A stretch of DNA of 64,000 nt from CAIXSC01 sp046349915 (GTDB lineage: Bacteria > Planctomycetota > Planctomycetia > Pirellulales > Pirellulaceae), in assembly GCA_046349915.1 (NCBI GenBank), contig JAXMBL010000003.1, positions 62,001 to 126,000 of the forward strand. The letters are read 5' to 3'. Position numbers and translations under genes: made by a program. Within the stretch, counting starts at the first letter, position 1; the number at the start of each line of letters is the position of its first letter. The notes beneath the pieces were generated by a model. The model saw only the letters and a program-made list of their open reading frames with translations, did no database searches and was not told the origin of the DNA. Positions 42,917 through 51,933 of the stretch are shown one piece after another.

Positions 42917-43061
42917 GTCGGACTTCCAGTCCGTCGCTCCCGTCAGTGCGCAATGGGCTAGCGACGCTGTTTGGCTGACGGCGATGGGCGCTCGCTGGCG
43001 ACGCGGCTGACCGCTCACGAAGTGAGCGGGCTACTATGTACGACGGACTTCTAGTCCGTCG
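42917..43061. repeat. Cluster of three palindromes downstream of convergent peptidase genes
   Basis: An imperfect GTCGGACT-TCC-AGTCCGTC copy near 42917-42935, CCGCTCAC-GAA-GTGAGCGG at 43011-43029, and CGACGGACT-TCT-AGTCCGTCG at 43041-43061. The last overlaps the 3' end of the M20 gene and provides its codons TCG ACG GAC and stop TAG. Confidence 0.8.
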
Positions 43062-44526
43062 AATCAGTTCGCTTGAGCAAGTCGAGCACCGCGACCGTCA
43101 TGGCCAGCACGCCCGTCTTGATCGTAGGTTCCGCGACGGGCGCGTAGCGGTCGGTGTGCGTGAGCGGCAGCGGGAGCCCGCCTTGTTTGGCGCGAGCGAC
43201 CTGTTCCGGGTTGGCCGTTCCGACAAAAAAGTAACAGCCCGGAATGCCCGCCAACACGAACTGACTAAAGTCCTCGCCGCCGAGACTCATCGGACGCTCC
43301 ACCACTCGTTCGTCGCCTAACGCGCTGCGAAGTACTCGAACCACTTGACGTGTGGTCTCGGGATCGTTGACCAGGGCCGGGGTGTACGCCAGCGGATCGT
43401 GCTTTACCAGGGGTTCCGGAGCGCGGGCGCCTTGGGCAGCCGCGCGAGCGATTCGAGCAATCGCTTCCAGCACTTGCTTGCGCAATTCGTCGTGAGTGGT
43501 TCGGACGGTGAGTTGGAGCTTGACTTCCTCGGGGATGATGTTGTGCTTTGTCCCGCCGTGAATGGACCCGACGGTCACCACGGCGGACTCGAGCGGGTTG
43601 ACCTCGCGACTCACGATTGATTGCAGGTCGACCACGATGCGGCTCGCCAACAGCACCGGATCGATCGTGGTATGAGGCGCGGCGCCATGGCCGCCCTTGC
43701 CTCTGACGGTGATGTCGACGGAATCGACATGCGCCTGCATCTGTCCTTCGCGATAATTCACCATGCCGTGGGGATAACGGGCGTCGCAATGGAGAGCCAA
43801 GGCTCGGGTCGGTTTGGGAAAGCGAGTGAAGAGCCCGTCCGCGATCATGGCTCGAGCGCCGGCTCCGATCTCTTCCGCAGGCTGTCCGACGAAGACGATG
43901 GTCCCCGACCAATGCGACTTCCAGCGAGTCAGTAGTTTGGCGGTTCCCACGAGGCACGTCATGTTGATGTCGTGTCCGCAGGCATGCATCACTCCGACTT
44001 CCTTGCCATCGCGATCGATCGCCTTCACGCGGCTCGCGTAAGGCAGTTCGGTTCGTTCCACGATCGGCAACGCATCCATGTCGGCGCGAATCATGAGCGT
44101 CGGACCATCGCCGTTGCGCAGCACGCCGACGACGCCAAAACCGCCGACGTTTTCGGTGGCGTCGATCTCGAGCGAGCGAAGTTCGGCGGCAAGTCGTGCG
44201 GCGGTACTCTTCTCTTGCAGGGAAAGCTCGGGATTGGCGTGCCAGTGATGGTACAGGGCTTCGAGCGCTGGGTATTCGGCGGCGATCCGCGTTTGAATTT
44301 CCGCGACCGATGGAGGGGCCGATGCGGCGACTGGTTTGGCGCCATTCTCCTTCTGTGCTGTTTCCTGCTGTGCTGTCTTCTGCTGTGCAGTCTCGCTCGC
44401 GCTGACGGATGCCACGCCGCACACGATTGATGAAAGTACGGCTATCCTAAAGAAGGGCCAGCGGACGAAACGTCCCTCCCACCGACGACTCGCATGCAGT
44501 ATTTGTTCGCGATGAGAGAGGGGCAT
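43051..44526 (-). CDS. M20-family amidohydrolase/carboxypeptidase, exported
   Basis: A 491-residue protein with a signal segment (FFRIAVLSSIVCGVASVSAS), a Gln/Thr-rich linker (AQQKTAQQETAQKE) and an M20D domain. Landmarks are LYHHWHANPELSLQE, MIRADMDALPI, the metal-binding GVMHACGHDINMTC, GTIVFVGQPAEEIGAGARAM (catalytic Glu) and the dimerisation domain GKGGHGAAPHTTIDPVLLAS. A C-terminal His lies in LPLTHTDRYAP. Related enzymes cleave N-acyl amino acids or indole-acetyl conjugates; the substrate is not defined here. The last three codons and stop come from a palindromic repeat. Confidence 0.85.
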   Translation of the reverse strand: MPLSHREQILHASRRWEGRFVRWPFFRIAVLSSIVCGVASVSASETAQQKTAQQETAQKENGAKPVAASAPPSVAEIQTRIAAEYPALEALYHHWHANPELSLQEKSTAARLAAELRSLEIDATENVGGFGVVGVLRNGDGPTLMIRADMDALPIVERTELPYASRVKAIDRDGKEVGVMHACGHDINMTCLVGTAKLLTRWKSHWSGTIVFVGQPAEEIGAGARAMIADGLFTRFPKPTRALALHCDARYPHGMVNYREGQMQAHVDSVDITVRGKGGHGAAPHTTIDPVLLASRIVVDLQSIVSREVNPLESAVVTVGSIHGGTKHNIIPEEVKLQLTVRTTHDELRKQVLEAIARIARAAAQGARAPEPLVKHDPLAYTPALVNDPETTRQVVRVLRSALGDERVVERPMSLGGEDFSQFVLAGIPGCYFFVGTANPEQVARAKQGGLPLPLTHTDRYAPVAEPTIKTGVLAMTVAVLDLLKRTDSTD

Positions 44527-44590
44527 GGGCGAGTGTCTCCCGTTGAGTTATGGCGGCCGTGCCAGTTCATCCTTCGTGACAGCCTTCGTA

Positions 44591-45409
44591 TCAGCCTTCG
44601 TAGAATTGAGATAGATCGAAGCCGCCGCGCTGGTCGTCTTCGAGTAATTTGATGCGAGTCTCCAGTTGATCGATGCGGCGGATCAATTGGGGGACAAGTT
44701 GAGCTTGATCGGTGGTGGGGCGGTGTCGCGGGATCGGAGGATATGCCAAGTGACGTTGGAGAGCCGAAAAGAGGAAGAGGGGATCTTTGCGGCGGTTGGC
44801 CAGCGCGATGCGTCCCTCTTTCTCGCCGAATAGAGGTGTGGGAATGGATTCGGGTTCGCGGTCGGGATCAGAGGCTTGTCGAGTTCGATAGTGTTCGCTG
44901 CGCACGTAGATCATGTCCGACAGCTCGACCATCCCCAACCGACGGCGGACGCTCATGATCCATTCGCGCCAGCTGGCGTCAAACAGGGGATCGCCCGCGA
45001 TGGCGGCGAGTCCGTGATCGTACCGTAGCCGATTGCGGCAGAGCGTTTCGAATTGGTAGAGGAACAGGCCTTGAGGGCTGGCCCCCTCCGCTCGATATTG
45101 CGCTTCAAAGCGGAGAATTTCGAGAGCGATGTGGTAGTCGAATCGACCACGGTCATTCTCGGCCATGCGCATGACGAATGTCTGGAATGGCGTGAAGTAG
45201 TGAGGGAGTCGAGCCATCGCCGTGTGGATGGCGCCGGCGTGCTTCAGCTCATCCAGCAGGAAGCCAATAGCCAGAGGCAGGCGAGTGGTCGCGAGAATTT
45301 CTTCGCGGACCTGTCCCAGCAGATCCTGGAGCGGGACGTTCTCCTGAATCCGTTCGGACACGGTGCGGAAGAAATGCACTTGTTCCACGTATTCTTCACG
45401 TTCAAGCAT
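44591..45409 (-). CDS. Conserved hypothetical protein (272 aa), planctomycete type
   Basis: Starts MLEREEYVEQVHFFRTVSER; the frame is open for a further 42 codons upstream but those lack protein character. Mostly helical, with the blocks RLPHYFTPFQTFVMRMAEND, IALEILRFEAQYRAEGASPQ and GLFLYQFETLCRNRLRYDHG, and a C-terminal predicted coiled coil (LIRRIDQLETRIKLLEDDQR). No signal peptide or catalytic motif seen. I recall similar proteins from planctomycetes but no assigned function. Confidence 0.6.
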   Translation of the reverse strand: MLEREEYVEQVHFFRTVSERIQENVPLQDLLGQVREEILATTRLPLAIGFLLDELKHAGAIHTAMARLPHYFTPFQTFVMRMAENDRGRFDYHIALEILRFEAQYRAEGASPQGLFLYQFETLCRNRLRYDHGLAAIAGDPLFDASWREWIMSVRRRLGMVELSDMIYVRSEHYRTRQASDPDREPESIPTPLFGEKEGRIALANRRKDPLFLFSALQRHLAYPPIPRHRPTTDQAQLVPQLIRRIDQLETRIKLLEDDQRGGFDLSQFYEG

Positions 45410-45677
45410 AAGCTGAGGATATCGCCTGGGGAGCCTGGAACCTATATGGCCTGATTGCTGAATTCGTAAGCTCTGACTGGAAAAGGGATTGACGGCGGGA
45501 AAGGGGCATGCTGTCCGCCTGTCGATTTTGTGCAATCGTGGTCCAAAAAACCGACTTCGGGACTTTTTTCGCCCGAACGCGAAACCATGGAGTGGGAGTG
45601 CGGTTTAAGTACCAGTGCAGTTTGAAGCAGATCGCGGTCCGCGATCCGCAGTCCGTCAGGGCGTTATCAATTCATTT

Positions 45678-46703
45678 ATGTCGCCACCCGACCTACCGCT
45701 CTGGGTCTGGCTCGGCTATTACGCGCTCGCCATCGTGTGCGTCTTGGCCGCAGTCTGGCTCGTCGTACGTCCCCGCGAACGCTCGCGCGGCTGGATGTGG
45801 GTGCGTATTGGCTTGGCGGCCCTGCTCGTTCCCTTGGTCACTCAGGCTGACAGTCTGATCGAGAGTTCGGTAACCGAGGAATTTCGGGTCTGGGTCCGGT
45901 TAGGCGCCTTCTCGCTGGCCGTGGCTAGCGTGCTTGGGCTTTTCGCGCAAGACAATTGGTTTGGTAGATATGCTTGGTGGTGGCGTTGGGGTCGGTCGAC
46001 CACCATGATTGGGTTGGCCTTAACCGCGTCGATATTCCTGGGGTATCGTTTTCATCACTCGATGAGCGCGGACACAGCTTGGCCGACCTTGGACCGAATC
46101 ACCGAGGCTACTCGACCACCGCTCGTGGTCGACGAAATGTTTGGCGTGACCGACTTGGGACGCCGCATTCCGCTCTTGAAGTTCGACGTGCAATGGAGCG
46201 ACGCGGCCGAGGGGCTGCCCCCTGAATCGCTCGACCTTATTCCCGAGGGTTACCGAGCACGAGTGATCGTGGCCGAGTCCGATCAGTCGCCCGCGAATTG
46301 TCACGGTTGGGTTTTCACCGGTGGACAATACTTGATCAAGGGGGAATATGTAGACGCGATTTTGCAGGACAATGGGTATGAAATCATCACGACGCCCAGC
46401 GTCGGCGATGTGATCATTTATCGCGACGATATGGGCATCCCCATTCACACTGGGCTGGTGAAGGCCGTCGGCAACGATGGATTTACGCTGATCGAAAGCA
46501 AGTGGGGCGCGCTCGAGACGTACTATCACTTGCCGAATGATCAAGTCTATTCACGCAGTTACGCCTACTATCGCAGCCCGCGCGAAGGACATTCCATCCA
46601 TCTGATCATGCGTAATCCCCTGACGCCTTTTGATCCCGCCGCGGAGCTCGACGAAAACGCTCCGCGTCCCGAGCCGCCGCGCAAGCCGGCGGTCAATGGA
46701 TAA
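45678..46703 (+). CDS. Membrane protein with NlpC/P60-like C-terminal domain
   Basis: A 341-residue protein starting MSPPDLPLWVWLGYYALAIV. Four hydrophobic segments occupy the first 140 residues (GYYALAIVCVLAAVWLVV, WVRIGLAALLVPLV, LGAFSLAVASVLGLF, MIGLALTASIFLGY). A soluble domain then contains a Cys in PANCHGWVFTGG and a His in IPIHTGLVKAV, about 70 residues apart, with SVGDVIIYRDD between. This is the Cys-His spacing of NlpC/P60 or CHAP peptidases. A wall-active or amide-cleaving role is possible, but only motif-level evidence supports it. Confidence 0.6.
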   Translation: MSPPDLPLWVWLGYYALAIVCVLAAVWLVVRPRERSRGWMWVRIGLAALLVPLVTQADSLIESSVTEEFRVWVRLGAFSLAVASVLGLFAQDNWFGRYAWWWRWGRSTTMIGLALTASIFLGYRFHHSMSADTAWPTLDRITEATRPPLVVDEMFGVTDLGRRIPLLKFDVQWSDAAEGLPPESLDLIPEGYRARVIVAESDQSPANCHGWVFTGGQYLIKGEYVDAILQDNGYEIITTPSVGDVIIYRDDMGIPIHTGLVKAVGNDGFTLIESKWGALETYYHLPNDQVYSRSYAYYRSPREGHSIHLIMRNPLTPFDPAAELDENAPRPEPPRKPAVNG

Positions 46704-46800
46704 GCGGCCCACGGCGCCGCTGAGTTGGACAGCGGCAAGCGTAGGCCGATAGGGTCTGAGGTCGTGGGAATTCCATGACCTATTTACGTGAGGCAACTCG

Positions 46801-48819
46801 CTATCGCGCGTACTGAACGTGATAGCCCTTCACTTTCAGCGGGATACGAAAAAGGCTCACGTCGATGGTGACGTACAGCACGTGCGCTTCTTCGCCAATC
46901 CCAAACTCGACGTTGCTCGGCATCCCGACGAGCGCCGCGGACCCATCCATAGGCTGATTCGCGGGTCCCGTCGGAATGAACGCGATTTCCTTGCCCGTGG
47001 GATCGATCACCAAGACGCCAGGCCGCTTGGGGCTACGGGCAGTAATGTAAATATGTCCCGCCGCATCCACGCACATGCCATCGCAGCCCGGCTGATCGCC
47101 GAAGTCGACCAACGTGCGTCGCTCGCCCGCGACCTTTCCTTGCGAGTCGATCGGGAAGGCGTAGATCGCCATGGGGCCCAGCTTCGGCTTCGGTTTCGTC
47201 GGATCGATCTTGTCCGTACCGTTGTCGTGATCCGCCAGATAGAGCGTCTTGCCATCGGGACTGATCGCGATGCCGTTCGGCTTCGAGACTTGTCGAGTGA
47301 ACTCGGACACTTTGCCGTCGGCGTCGATTCGATACACGGCACGATGATCGAGCTCGCGCTTTTCATCGCCCAGGTAACGCGGGTCGGTGAAATAGATGCG
47401 TCCCTGAGCATCGAGGCAGACATCATTGGGAGCGTTGAATTTCTTCCCCTGGAAGTTGTCCGTCAACGTCTCGCGTTCGCCCGTCTTGATGTTCCAACGA
47501 GAGACTCGTCGTCCCCCCTGGTCGGAACCTTCGCATGCGATCAGTCGACCTTCGCGATCGAAAATCAATCCGTTCGCCTTGCCGCTATCGATCGAGAAGG
47601 CGGCCGTTTGGCGAGTGACCGGGTCGAATCGCAGAATCTGGCCGCCATCTTCACCCAGGGGGATATCCGTGAAGTAAATGCTGCCATCGGGCGCGACGGC
47701 GGGCCCTTCGGTCAGTCCACCGCGAATGGGAAAATCGCGAGTGTAGAGCCACTCGAGTTTGGCGTCGGGCGACACAATCGAATCGCCGGTTGGGCGACCG
47801 ACGGCGGCCTTCGCCGAACTGCCGGCGGCGGGCGACGTCTTGAGTGGTAAGCCCGAGTATTCGGCGAAACGAGCTGCGATCTTACCCGCGTCTTGGTCGC
47901 CTTTGTGGAAGATAACGCGGTACTTCAACGTGAACGACTCGCCGGGCTTCACCGTGTGGCTGCCATCCTTGTCCTTCGAGTTATAGAAATCATGGAGTCC
48001 GAAGGGGTTGGCCGCGAATAGGCCGTAAGTGCGCACGTGCCAGTGAGACGGGTAGCGGAAGCTCGCGGGGTGATTCAGGATGGCGATGCCGAGTGTTTCG
48101 TCTTCGACGGGGCCGAAATAGTCGACCCAAGGCGCTGGTTTGCCCCACGCAGCGGCGTCGACCAAACCGTCGCTGTTGACGATCTTGCCACCCAACTTCT
48201 TGTCGACATCGACGGTGCCGGGTACTCGCACTCCAAACGCACCTTCCTTCGTGTCGCCGAACTTCGCCGGCGCATCATCGGCGTAGACCGTCACGTCAAA
48301 GTCGACCCAACGCGCCTCGCCGTCCGCGCCGAACTTCAGCGTACGGACATCGCGGCAGATCTTCTTGCCATCGGGCCCCAACCAATCGTTGCTGGTCACG
48401 ATCACTGCCTGCTCGCCGCCTTCGACCTTCAGGAACTCGCGATGCACAATGTCGCCGTGGTTCTTGTTCTCATCCCAGAAGCTGACGCCATTCACGTCGC
48501 CGTGAGTGAACCAGAACGAACGTTGGTGGATGTGGTCGGTCTTCTCGTTCTTGTTTCCTTCTCGCATGGGATAGGCGCGAGTCATCTCTTTTCCGGTGGG
48601 ACCGATGATTGGCCAGAGGATCGGTTTGGCGCCCGATTTGATCAGGTAGCGAGTGAAGAGTTTGCCGTCCACTTTGACGGTCACTCCAGCGTCGTCCTTC
48701 TCGACGGTGAAGGTGGCGGCGACCGCGACCGAGGAGACGGTTAACGCAGCGGCCGCAACGATGACCGCGGACAAGTATGCCGCGGTCCTACGTAATACAG
48801 TGACGAGCGGTTGTGTCAT
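46801..48819 (-). CDS. PmoA-like (DUF6807) and SMP-30/gluconolactonase fusion protein
   Basis: A 672-residue exported protein. The signal peptide (AAYLSAVIVAAAALTVSSVA) precedes a DUF6807/PmoA-like beta domain, about 35-330 (PILWPIIGPTGKEMTRAYPM, DHIHQRSFWFTHGDVNGVSF). A Ser/Ala-rich linker follows, then an SMP-30/gluconolactonase-type six-bladed propeller, about 365-672 (LTEGPAVAPDGSIYFTDIPL, KFNAPNDVCLDAQGRIYFTD, VSKPNGIAISPDGKTLYLAD, PGCDGMCVDAAGHIYITARS). The metal ligands of SMP-30 (Glu, Asn, Asp) fit TEGP, NAPND and GCDGM. It probably acts on sugar lactones or related carbohydrates outside the cytoplasm. It lies 55 bp after cstA, same strand. Confidence 0.85.
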   Translation of the reverse strand: MTQPLVTVLRRTAAYLSAVIVAAAALTVSSVAVAATFTVEKDDAGVTVKVDGKLFTRYLIKSGAKPILWPIIGPTGKEMTRAYPMREGNKNEKTDHIHQRSFWFTHGDVNGVSFWDENKNHGDIVHREFLKVEGGEQAVIVTSNDWLGPDGKKICRDVRTLKFGADGEARWVDFDVTVYADDAPAKFGDTKEGAFGVRVPGTVDVDKKLGGKIVNSDGLVDAAAWGKPAPWVDYFGPVEDETLGIAILNHPASFRYPSHWHVRTYGLFAANPFGLHDFYNSKDKDGSHTVKPGESFTLKYRVIFHKGDQDAGKIAARFAEYSGLPLKTSPAAGSSAKAAVGRPTGDSIVSPDAKLEWLYTRDFPIRGGLTEGPAVAPDGSIYFTDIPLGEDGGQILRFDPVTRQTAAFSIDSGKANGLIFDREGRLIACEGSDQGGRRVSRWNIKTGERETLTDNFQGKKFNAPNDVCLDAQGRIYFTDPRYLGDEKRELDHRAVYRIDADGKVSEFTRQVSKPNGIAISPDGKTLYLADHDNGTDKIDPTKPKPKLGPMAIYAFPIDSQGKVAGERRTLVDFGDQPGCDGMCVDAAGHIYITARSPKRPGVLVIDPTGKEIAFIPTGPANQPMDGSAALVGMPSNVEFGIGEEAHVLYVTIDVSLFRIPLKVKGYHVQYAR

Positions 48820-48874
48820 GGTGGGTTCTCGTGGACGAGGAAACGGGAAGGAGGAAAATCGGGCGGCTGAATCT

Positions 48875-50650
48875 CTAAGCGGTCGCCGGCGTCATGTGAT
48901 TGGGCGGCGTCGAGTCCATTCGAGTGAACACAATGACCGCTTCAATCAGCATGAGGACGGCGAGTCCGACCAATAGGATGGCGATCCAGAGAACAAGATT
49001 CAAGGACGTCGCCGCCGCCGCTCCGCTCCCGCTGGCCGTCAATCGCGACAGCACTACGTCGCTCGCCAAATTGGAACGAATGATCCTGGCCAACGCCCAG
49101 AGACTCATCACATACATGAAGACGGTTGGAAGACCGGTTACGAAGAGCACCCAAAGGGCTCGTCGAGTGCGCCAGAGCCACACGGTCACGCCCAGCAGCG
49201 TGAGTGCGGCGAGTAGCTGGTTGCTGGCGCCGAACAAGGACCAGAAGAGTTGCCAGATGGGGACTTCCTTGCCGCTCGCATCGGTCGCCTTCTGCAAGAC
49301 GAACAGCGCCGGGGCGCCCGCCGTGAGAATCGTGCCCAACCACTTGCCGCGAGCGTCATGCCAGCCGGTCAGCTCTTGGATGATGTAGCGTCCCAAGCGA
49401 GTGCAGACGTCGAGCGTGTCGTAGACGAAGGTGGTGAACGCCATCAATGCGAACGAGACGCCAAAAGCCGCGGGAATGCCCATCGCGCCGAGAAAATTGC
49501 CGATCCCGTGCGCGTAGATGAAGTTGGGCTTGGGGCCGCCGGCGAGTACCTTCGAATCCTTGGCGAGAATCATGACGCAGGCCAGCGAAACGATGGCGAC
49601 CATCGCTTCCAACAGCATGGCGCCATAACCGATGACTCGCGCGTCGGTCTCGCGACGAAGCTGCTTGGAGGTCGTTCCCGAAGCGATCAGCGAGTGGAAA
49701 CCGGAGCAGGCGCCGCAAGCGATGGTGATGAAAAGAATCGGCATCAGCGGATCACCCTTCGCCGACTCGAAGCCAATGAACGCCGGATACTCGACCGACT
49801 GGCCGCCGATCAGCAGTCCAACTCCGCCGCCAATCAACGCGATGTACAAGAAGTACCCGCCCAAGTGACCGCGCGGCTGGAGCAGCAACCACATCGGCAA
49901 CACCGCGGCGATGAGGCAATAGCCCAGCAGGATGAGATCCCACACCTTATGCGCCGTTGGATCTTCGACCCCCAGAATGGTTGCCAGATCGAATGGGATC
50001 CTCTGGCCCAGCCAAATAGCCAGCCCAACCAAGGGGAGGAAGATCACGGTGGCCGCGTTCACGGACAGTTTGGTGTAACGCAACAAGACGCCCATGATCA
50101 GAGGCAAGGCGAGGTACAGCAGCGACGAGGTGGCGATCCCGCCGCCCGATACGATCTGGCCGTTTTCGAGTGTTTGTCGACCGACGAACGACGAGGCCGT
50201 GATGTCGGTGAAGGCGACGACGATATAGACCAACGCCAGCCAGACGAAGCTGAGGAACAGCAGGTAAGAACGAGGCGTCATGTGGTCGCGCACCACCTCG
50301 GCGATCGATCTCGCCTTGTGACGGATCGACGCGACGAGCGCCGAGAAATCGTGCACGCCGCCGATCAGGATCGATCCTACCAAGATCCAGAGCAGGGCCG
50401 GGATCCAGCCGAACATCAGGCCGGCCAAGATGGGGCCGACGATCGGACCGGCCGCCGCGATCGCGGAAAAATGCTGCGGCAACAAGGCCTGCGGTTCGAT
50501 CGGCAAGTAGTCGTTGTCATCCCGCAGTTCCATGGCGGGCGTGGGAGCGTCGGGATCGAGTTGAAACAGTCGCGACAACAACCGTCCGTAGGTCAAATAC
50601 GCCACGCCCAGCAGGATTGCTGAACCGACCAGAATGCACGGCAACAACAT
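48875..50650 (-). CDS. cstA: Carbon starvation protein CstA family transporter
   Basis: A 591-residue polytopic membrane protein. It has the family signatures QHFSAIAAAGPIVGPILAGL, LVGSILIGGVHDFSALVASI, and ACGACSGFHSLIASGTTSKQ with the following LRRETDARVIGYGAMLLEA. Many hydrophobic helices run throughout. CstA/BtsT members import peptides or pyruvate. The start MLLPCILVGSAILLGVAYLT is supported by AGAGGGCG about 8 bp upstream. Possibly co-transcribed with the downstream PmoA/SMP-30 gene. The protein is shorter than E. coli CstA (about 700 residues) but within the family range. Confidence 0.9.
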   Translation of the reverse strand: MLLPCILVGSAILLGVAYLTYGRLLSRLFQLDPDAPTPAMELRDDNDYLPIEPQALLPQHFSAIAAAGPIVGPILAGLMFGWIPALLWILVGSILIGGVHDFSALVASIRHKARSIAEVVRDHMTPRSYLLFLSFVWLALVYIVVAFTDITASSFVGRQTLENGQIVSGGGIATSSLLYLALPLIMGVLLRYTKLSVNAATVIFLPLVGLAIWLGQRIPFDLATILGVEDPTAHKVWDLILLGYCLIAAVLPMWLLLQPRGHLGGYFLYIALIGGGVGLLIGGQSVEYPAFIGFESAKGDPLMPILFITIACGACSGFHSLIASGTTSKQLRRETDARVIGYGAMLLEAMVAIVSLACVMILAKDSKVLAGGPKPNFIYAHGIGNFLGAMGIPAAFGVSFALMAFTTFVYDTLDVCTRLGRYIIQELTGWHDARGKWLGTILTAGAPALFVLQKATDASGKEVPIWQLFWSLFGASNQLLAALTLLGVTVWLWRTRRALWVLFVTGLPTVFMYVMSLWALARIIRSNLASDVVLSRLTASGSGAAAATSLNLVLWIAILLVGLAVLMLIEAVIVFTRMDSTPPNHMTPATA

Positions 50651-50780
50651 GGATTCGCCCTCTGCAATTTCGCTCCGCCTTCGGACCCCAGCCCGACCAA
50701 CCGATACGATAACCCACCAACCGCCCGCAAAGTAGCCGGTAGCAGCCCGCTAGTCTCGCGAGCGAAACAGCCCAAGTAGC

Positions 50781-50799
50781 CCGCTCACATCGTGAGCGG
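50781..50799. repeat. Palindrome CCGCTCAC-ATC-GTGAGCGG
   Basis: Perfect 8-bp arms with a 3-nt loop in the 229-bp gap between the esterase and cstA genes. A related imperfect element (CGCTAGTCTCGCGAGCG) lies at about 50747-50764. Preceded by TAGC and followed by AACAGCC, as in other copies of this class. Confidence 0.75.
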
Positions 50800-50879
50800 A
50801 ACAGCCATCCACAAAACGTTTCGGCGTAAATGACCAATGACCAATGACCAACTTTGCGGCTTTGCTCGCGGGGCGACGG

Positions 50880-51800
50880 TTATTGCTTCTTTGGCGGAGC
50901 CAAAGGCAACAGTCGTTCTAGGAGGTCGGCGACCCAGCCGCTGTGCCAATCGTGCGGGCGGCGAGCGGGGTCGTAGGCGGCGAGCGGTATCTCGAGTTCG
51001 GCGAGTCGGCGTTTGATTTGAGTGTGTTCGGGATCGAAATTGCCGACTCCGATCAGGAGCAGACGCGGAGGGTCGACAGCTCGCAGGTCATGGCATCTTT
51101 CTGCGAGCAGCGAGTGGACATGGTATTTGGCGAAGTTGTCTTGGTCGCCGAAGATCTCGCCTGAACCGTATTTGCCGGGGCGGTCCAGCATCATAGGCGC
51201 ATCGAACGCGCCGGCTCGGTCAAAGAGATCGGGATTTCTCAGCAACAATGTCCAGGCTCCCCAACCCGACTTGCTGAAGCCGACAAGCAAACGCCCGCGT
51301 CGTTCCGCGAGCGCTGGATAAGTGCGTTCAATGAACGGCACGACGACTTCGACGAAATACCTTTCTTGCTGAAGATCGTCGCGATGCGGATGGTTGGCGT
51401 ACCAAGGAAGGTGTGCGAAAGTGGGCGCCACGTAGATGGCTCGATGGCTTTCAGCAAGCTTTTTGTCGAGCAACTCGCGGAGGGGATCTCCGTATCGGCT
51501 CTCGCGATTAGCCTCAACGGGTAGCAAGTAAACCACCGGCGCTTTGTCCGTGTTGCTTACTCCAGGGGGCAACACCACGCGAATTTCCGTGGGCCCCGCT
51601 TGAAGAGGAGAAACAACTTGATGGGAGCGGACGCCCGTCGCGTCGGTCGTCGCTTCGGAAATTTTGGCTCGAGCTAGCTCGTCTGAGTTGGCGGGGTGAG
51701 TCGAGCCGAGCGAGACGAAGAGTGCGACGAGTTGCAGGCAGCGTATTATGGGCGATCGGAGGGAAAGCGACAGCTGGTTCGGGCTCGGCGAAAGCGGCAT
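50880..51800 (-). CDS. Esterase D-like alpha/beta hydrolase, exported
   Basis: A 306-residue protein with a signal segment (IIRCLQLVALFVSLGS). The central domain has VVYLLPVEANRESRYGDPLR, IYVAPTFAHLPWYANHPHRD, and the nucleophile elbow LLVGFSKSGWGAWTLL (GxSxSG). The C-terminal catalytic His probably lies in RRPHDWHSGWVADLL. This is the esterase-D/putative acetylesterase layout. The gene lies immediately upstream, on the same strand, of the cstA gene region, separated by palindromes. The natural ester is not known. Confidence 0.75.
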   Translation of the reverse strand: MPLSPSPNQLSLSLRSPIIRCLQLVALFVSLGSTHPANSDELARAKISEATTDATGVRSHQVVSPLQAGPTEIRVVLPPGVSNTDKAPVVYLLPVEANRESRYGDPLRELLDKKLAESHRAIYVAPTFAHLPWYANHPHRDDLQQERYFVEVVVPFIERTYPALAERRGRLLVGFSKSGWGAWTLLLRNPDLFDRAGAFDAPMMLDRPGKYGSGEIFGDQDNFAKYHVHSLLAERCHDLRAVDPPRLLLIGVGNFDPEHTQIKRRLAELEIPLAAYDPARRPHDWHSGWVADLLERLLPLAPPKKQ

Positions 51801-51894
51801 GACGTTTGGGAATCCAAGCGAATGTTGCTTGGATTGGAGATGGAGGAGAGGCGGCGGTTTCGGCTTGCGAAGCGAGCGGGACGCTTGGCAGTTT

Positions 51895-51913
51895 CCGCTC
51901 GCGAAGCGAGCGG
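51895..51913. repeat. Palindrome CCGCTCGC-GAA-GCGAGCGG
   Basis: Perfect 8-bp arms, 3-nt loop, followed by GCTACATT. A near-duplicate half (TGAGCGGGCTACATT) follows immediately, then the end of the DUF1501 gene at 51934. Confidence 0.8.
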
Positions 51914-51933
51914 GCTACATTGAGCGGGCTACA

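Noticed and set aside
46819..47850. 343-residue plus-strand ORF
   Set aside because: Antisense of the PmoA/SMP-30 gene.
49250..50623. 457-residue plus-strand ORF rich in Arg, Asp and Gln
   Set aside because: Antisense of cstA; typical GC-skew shadow.
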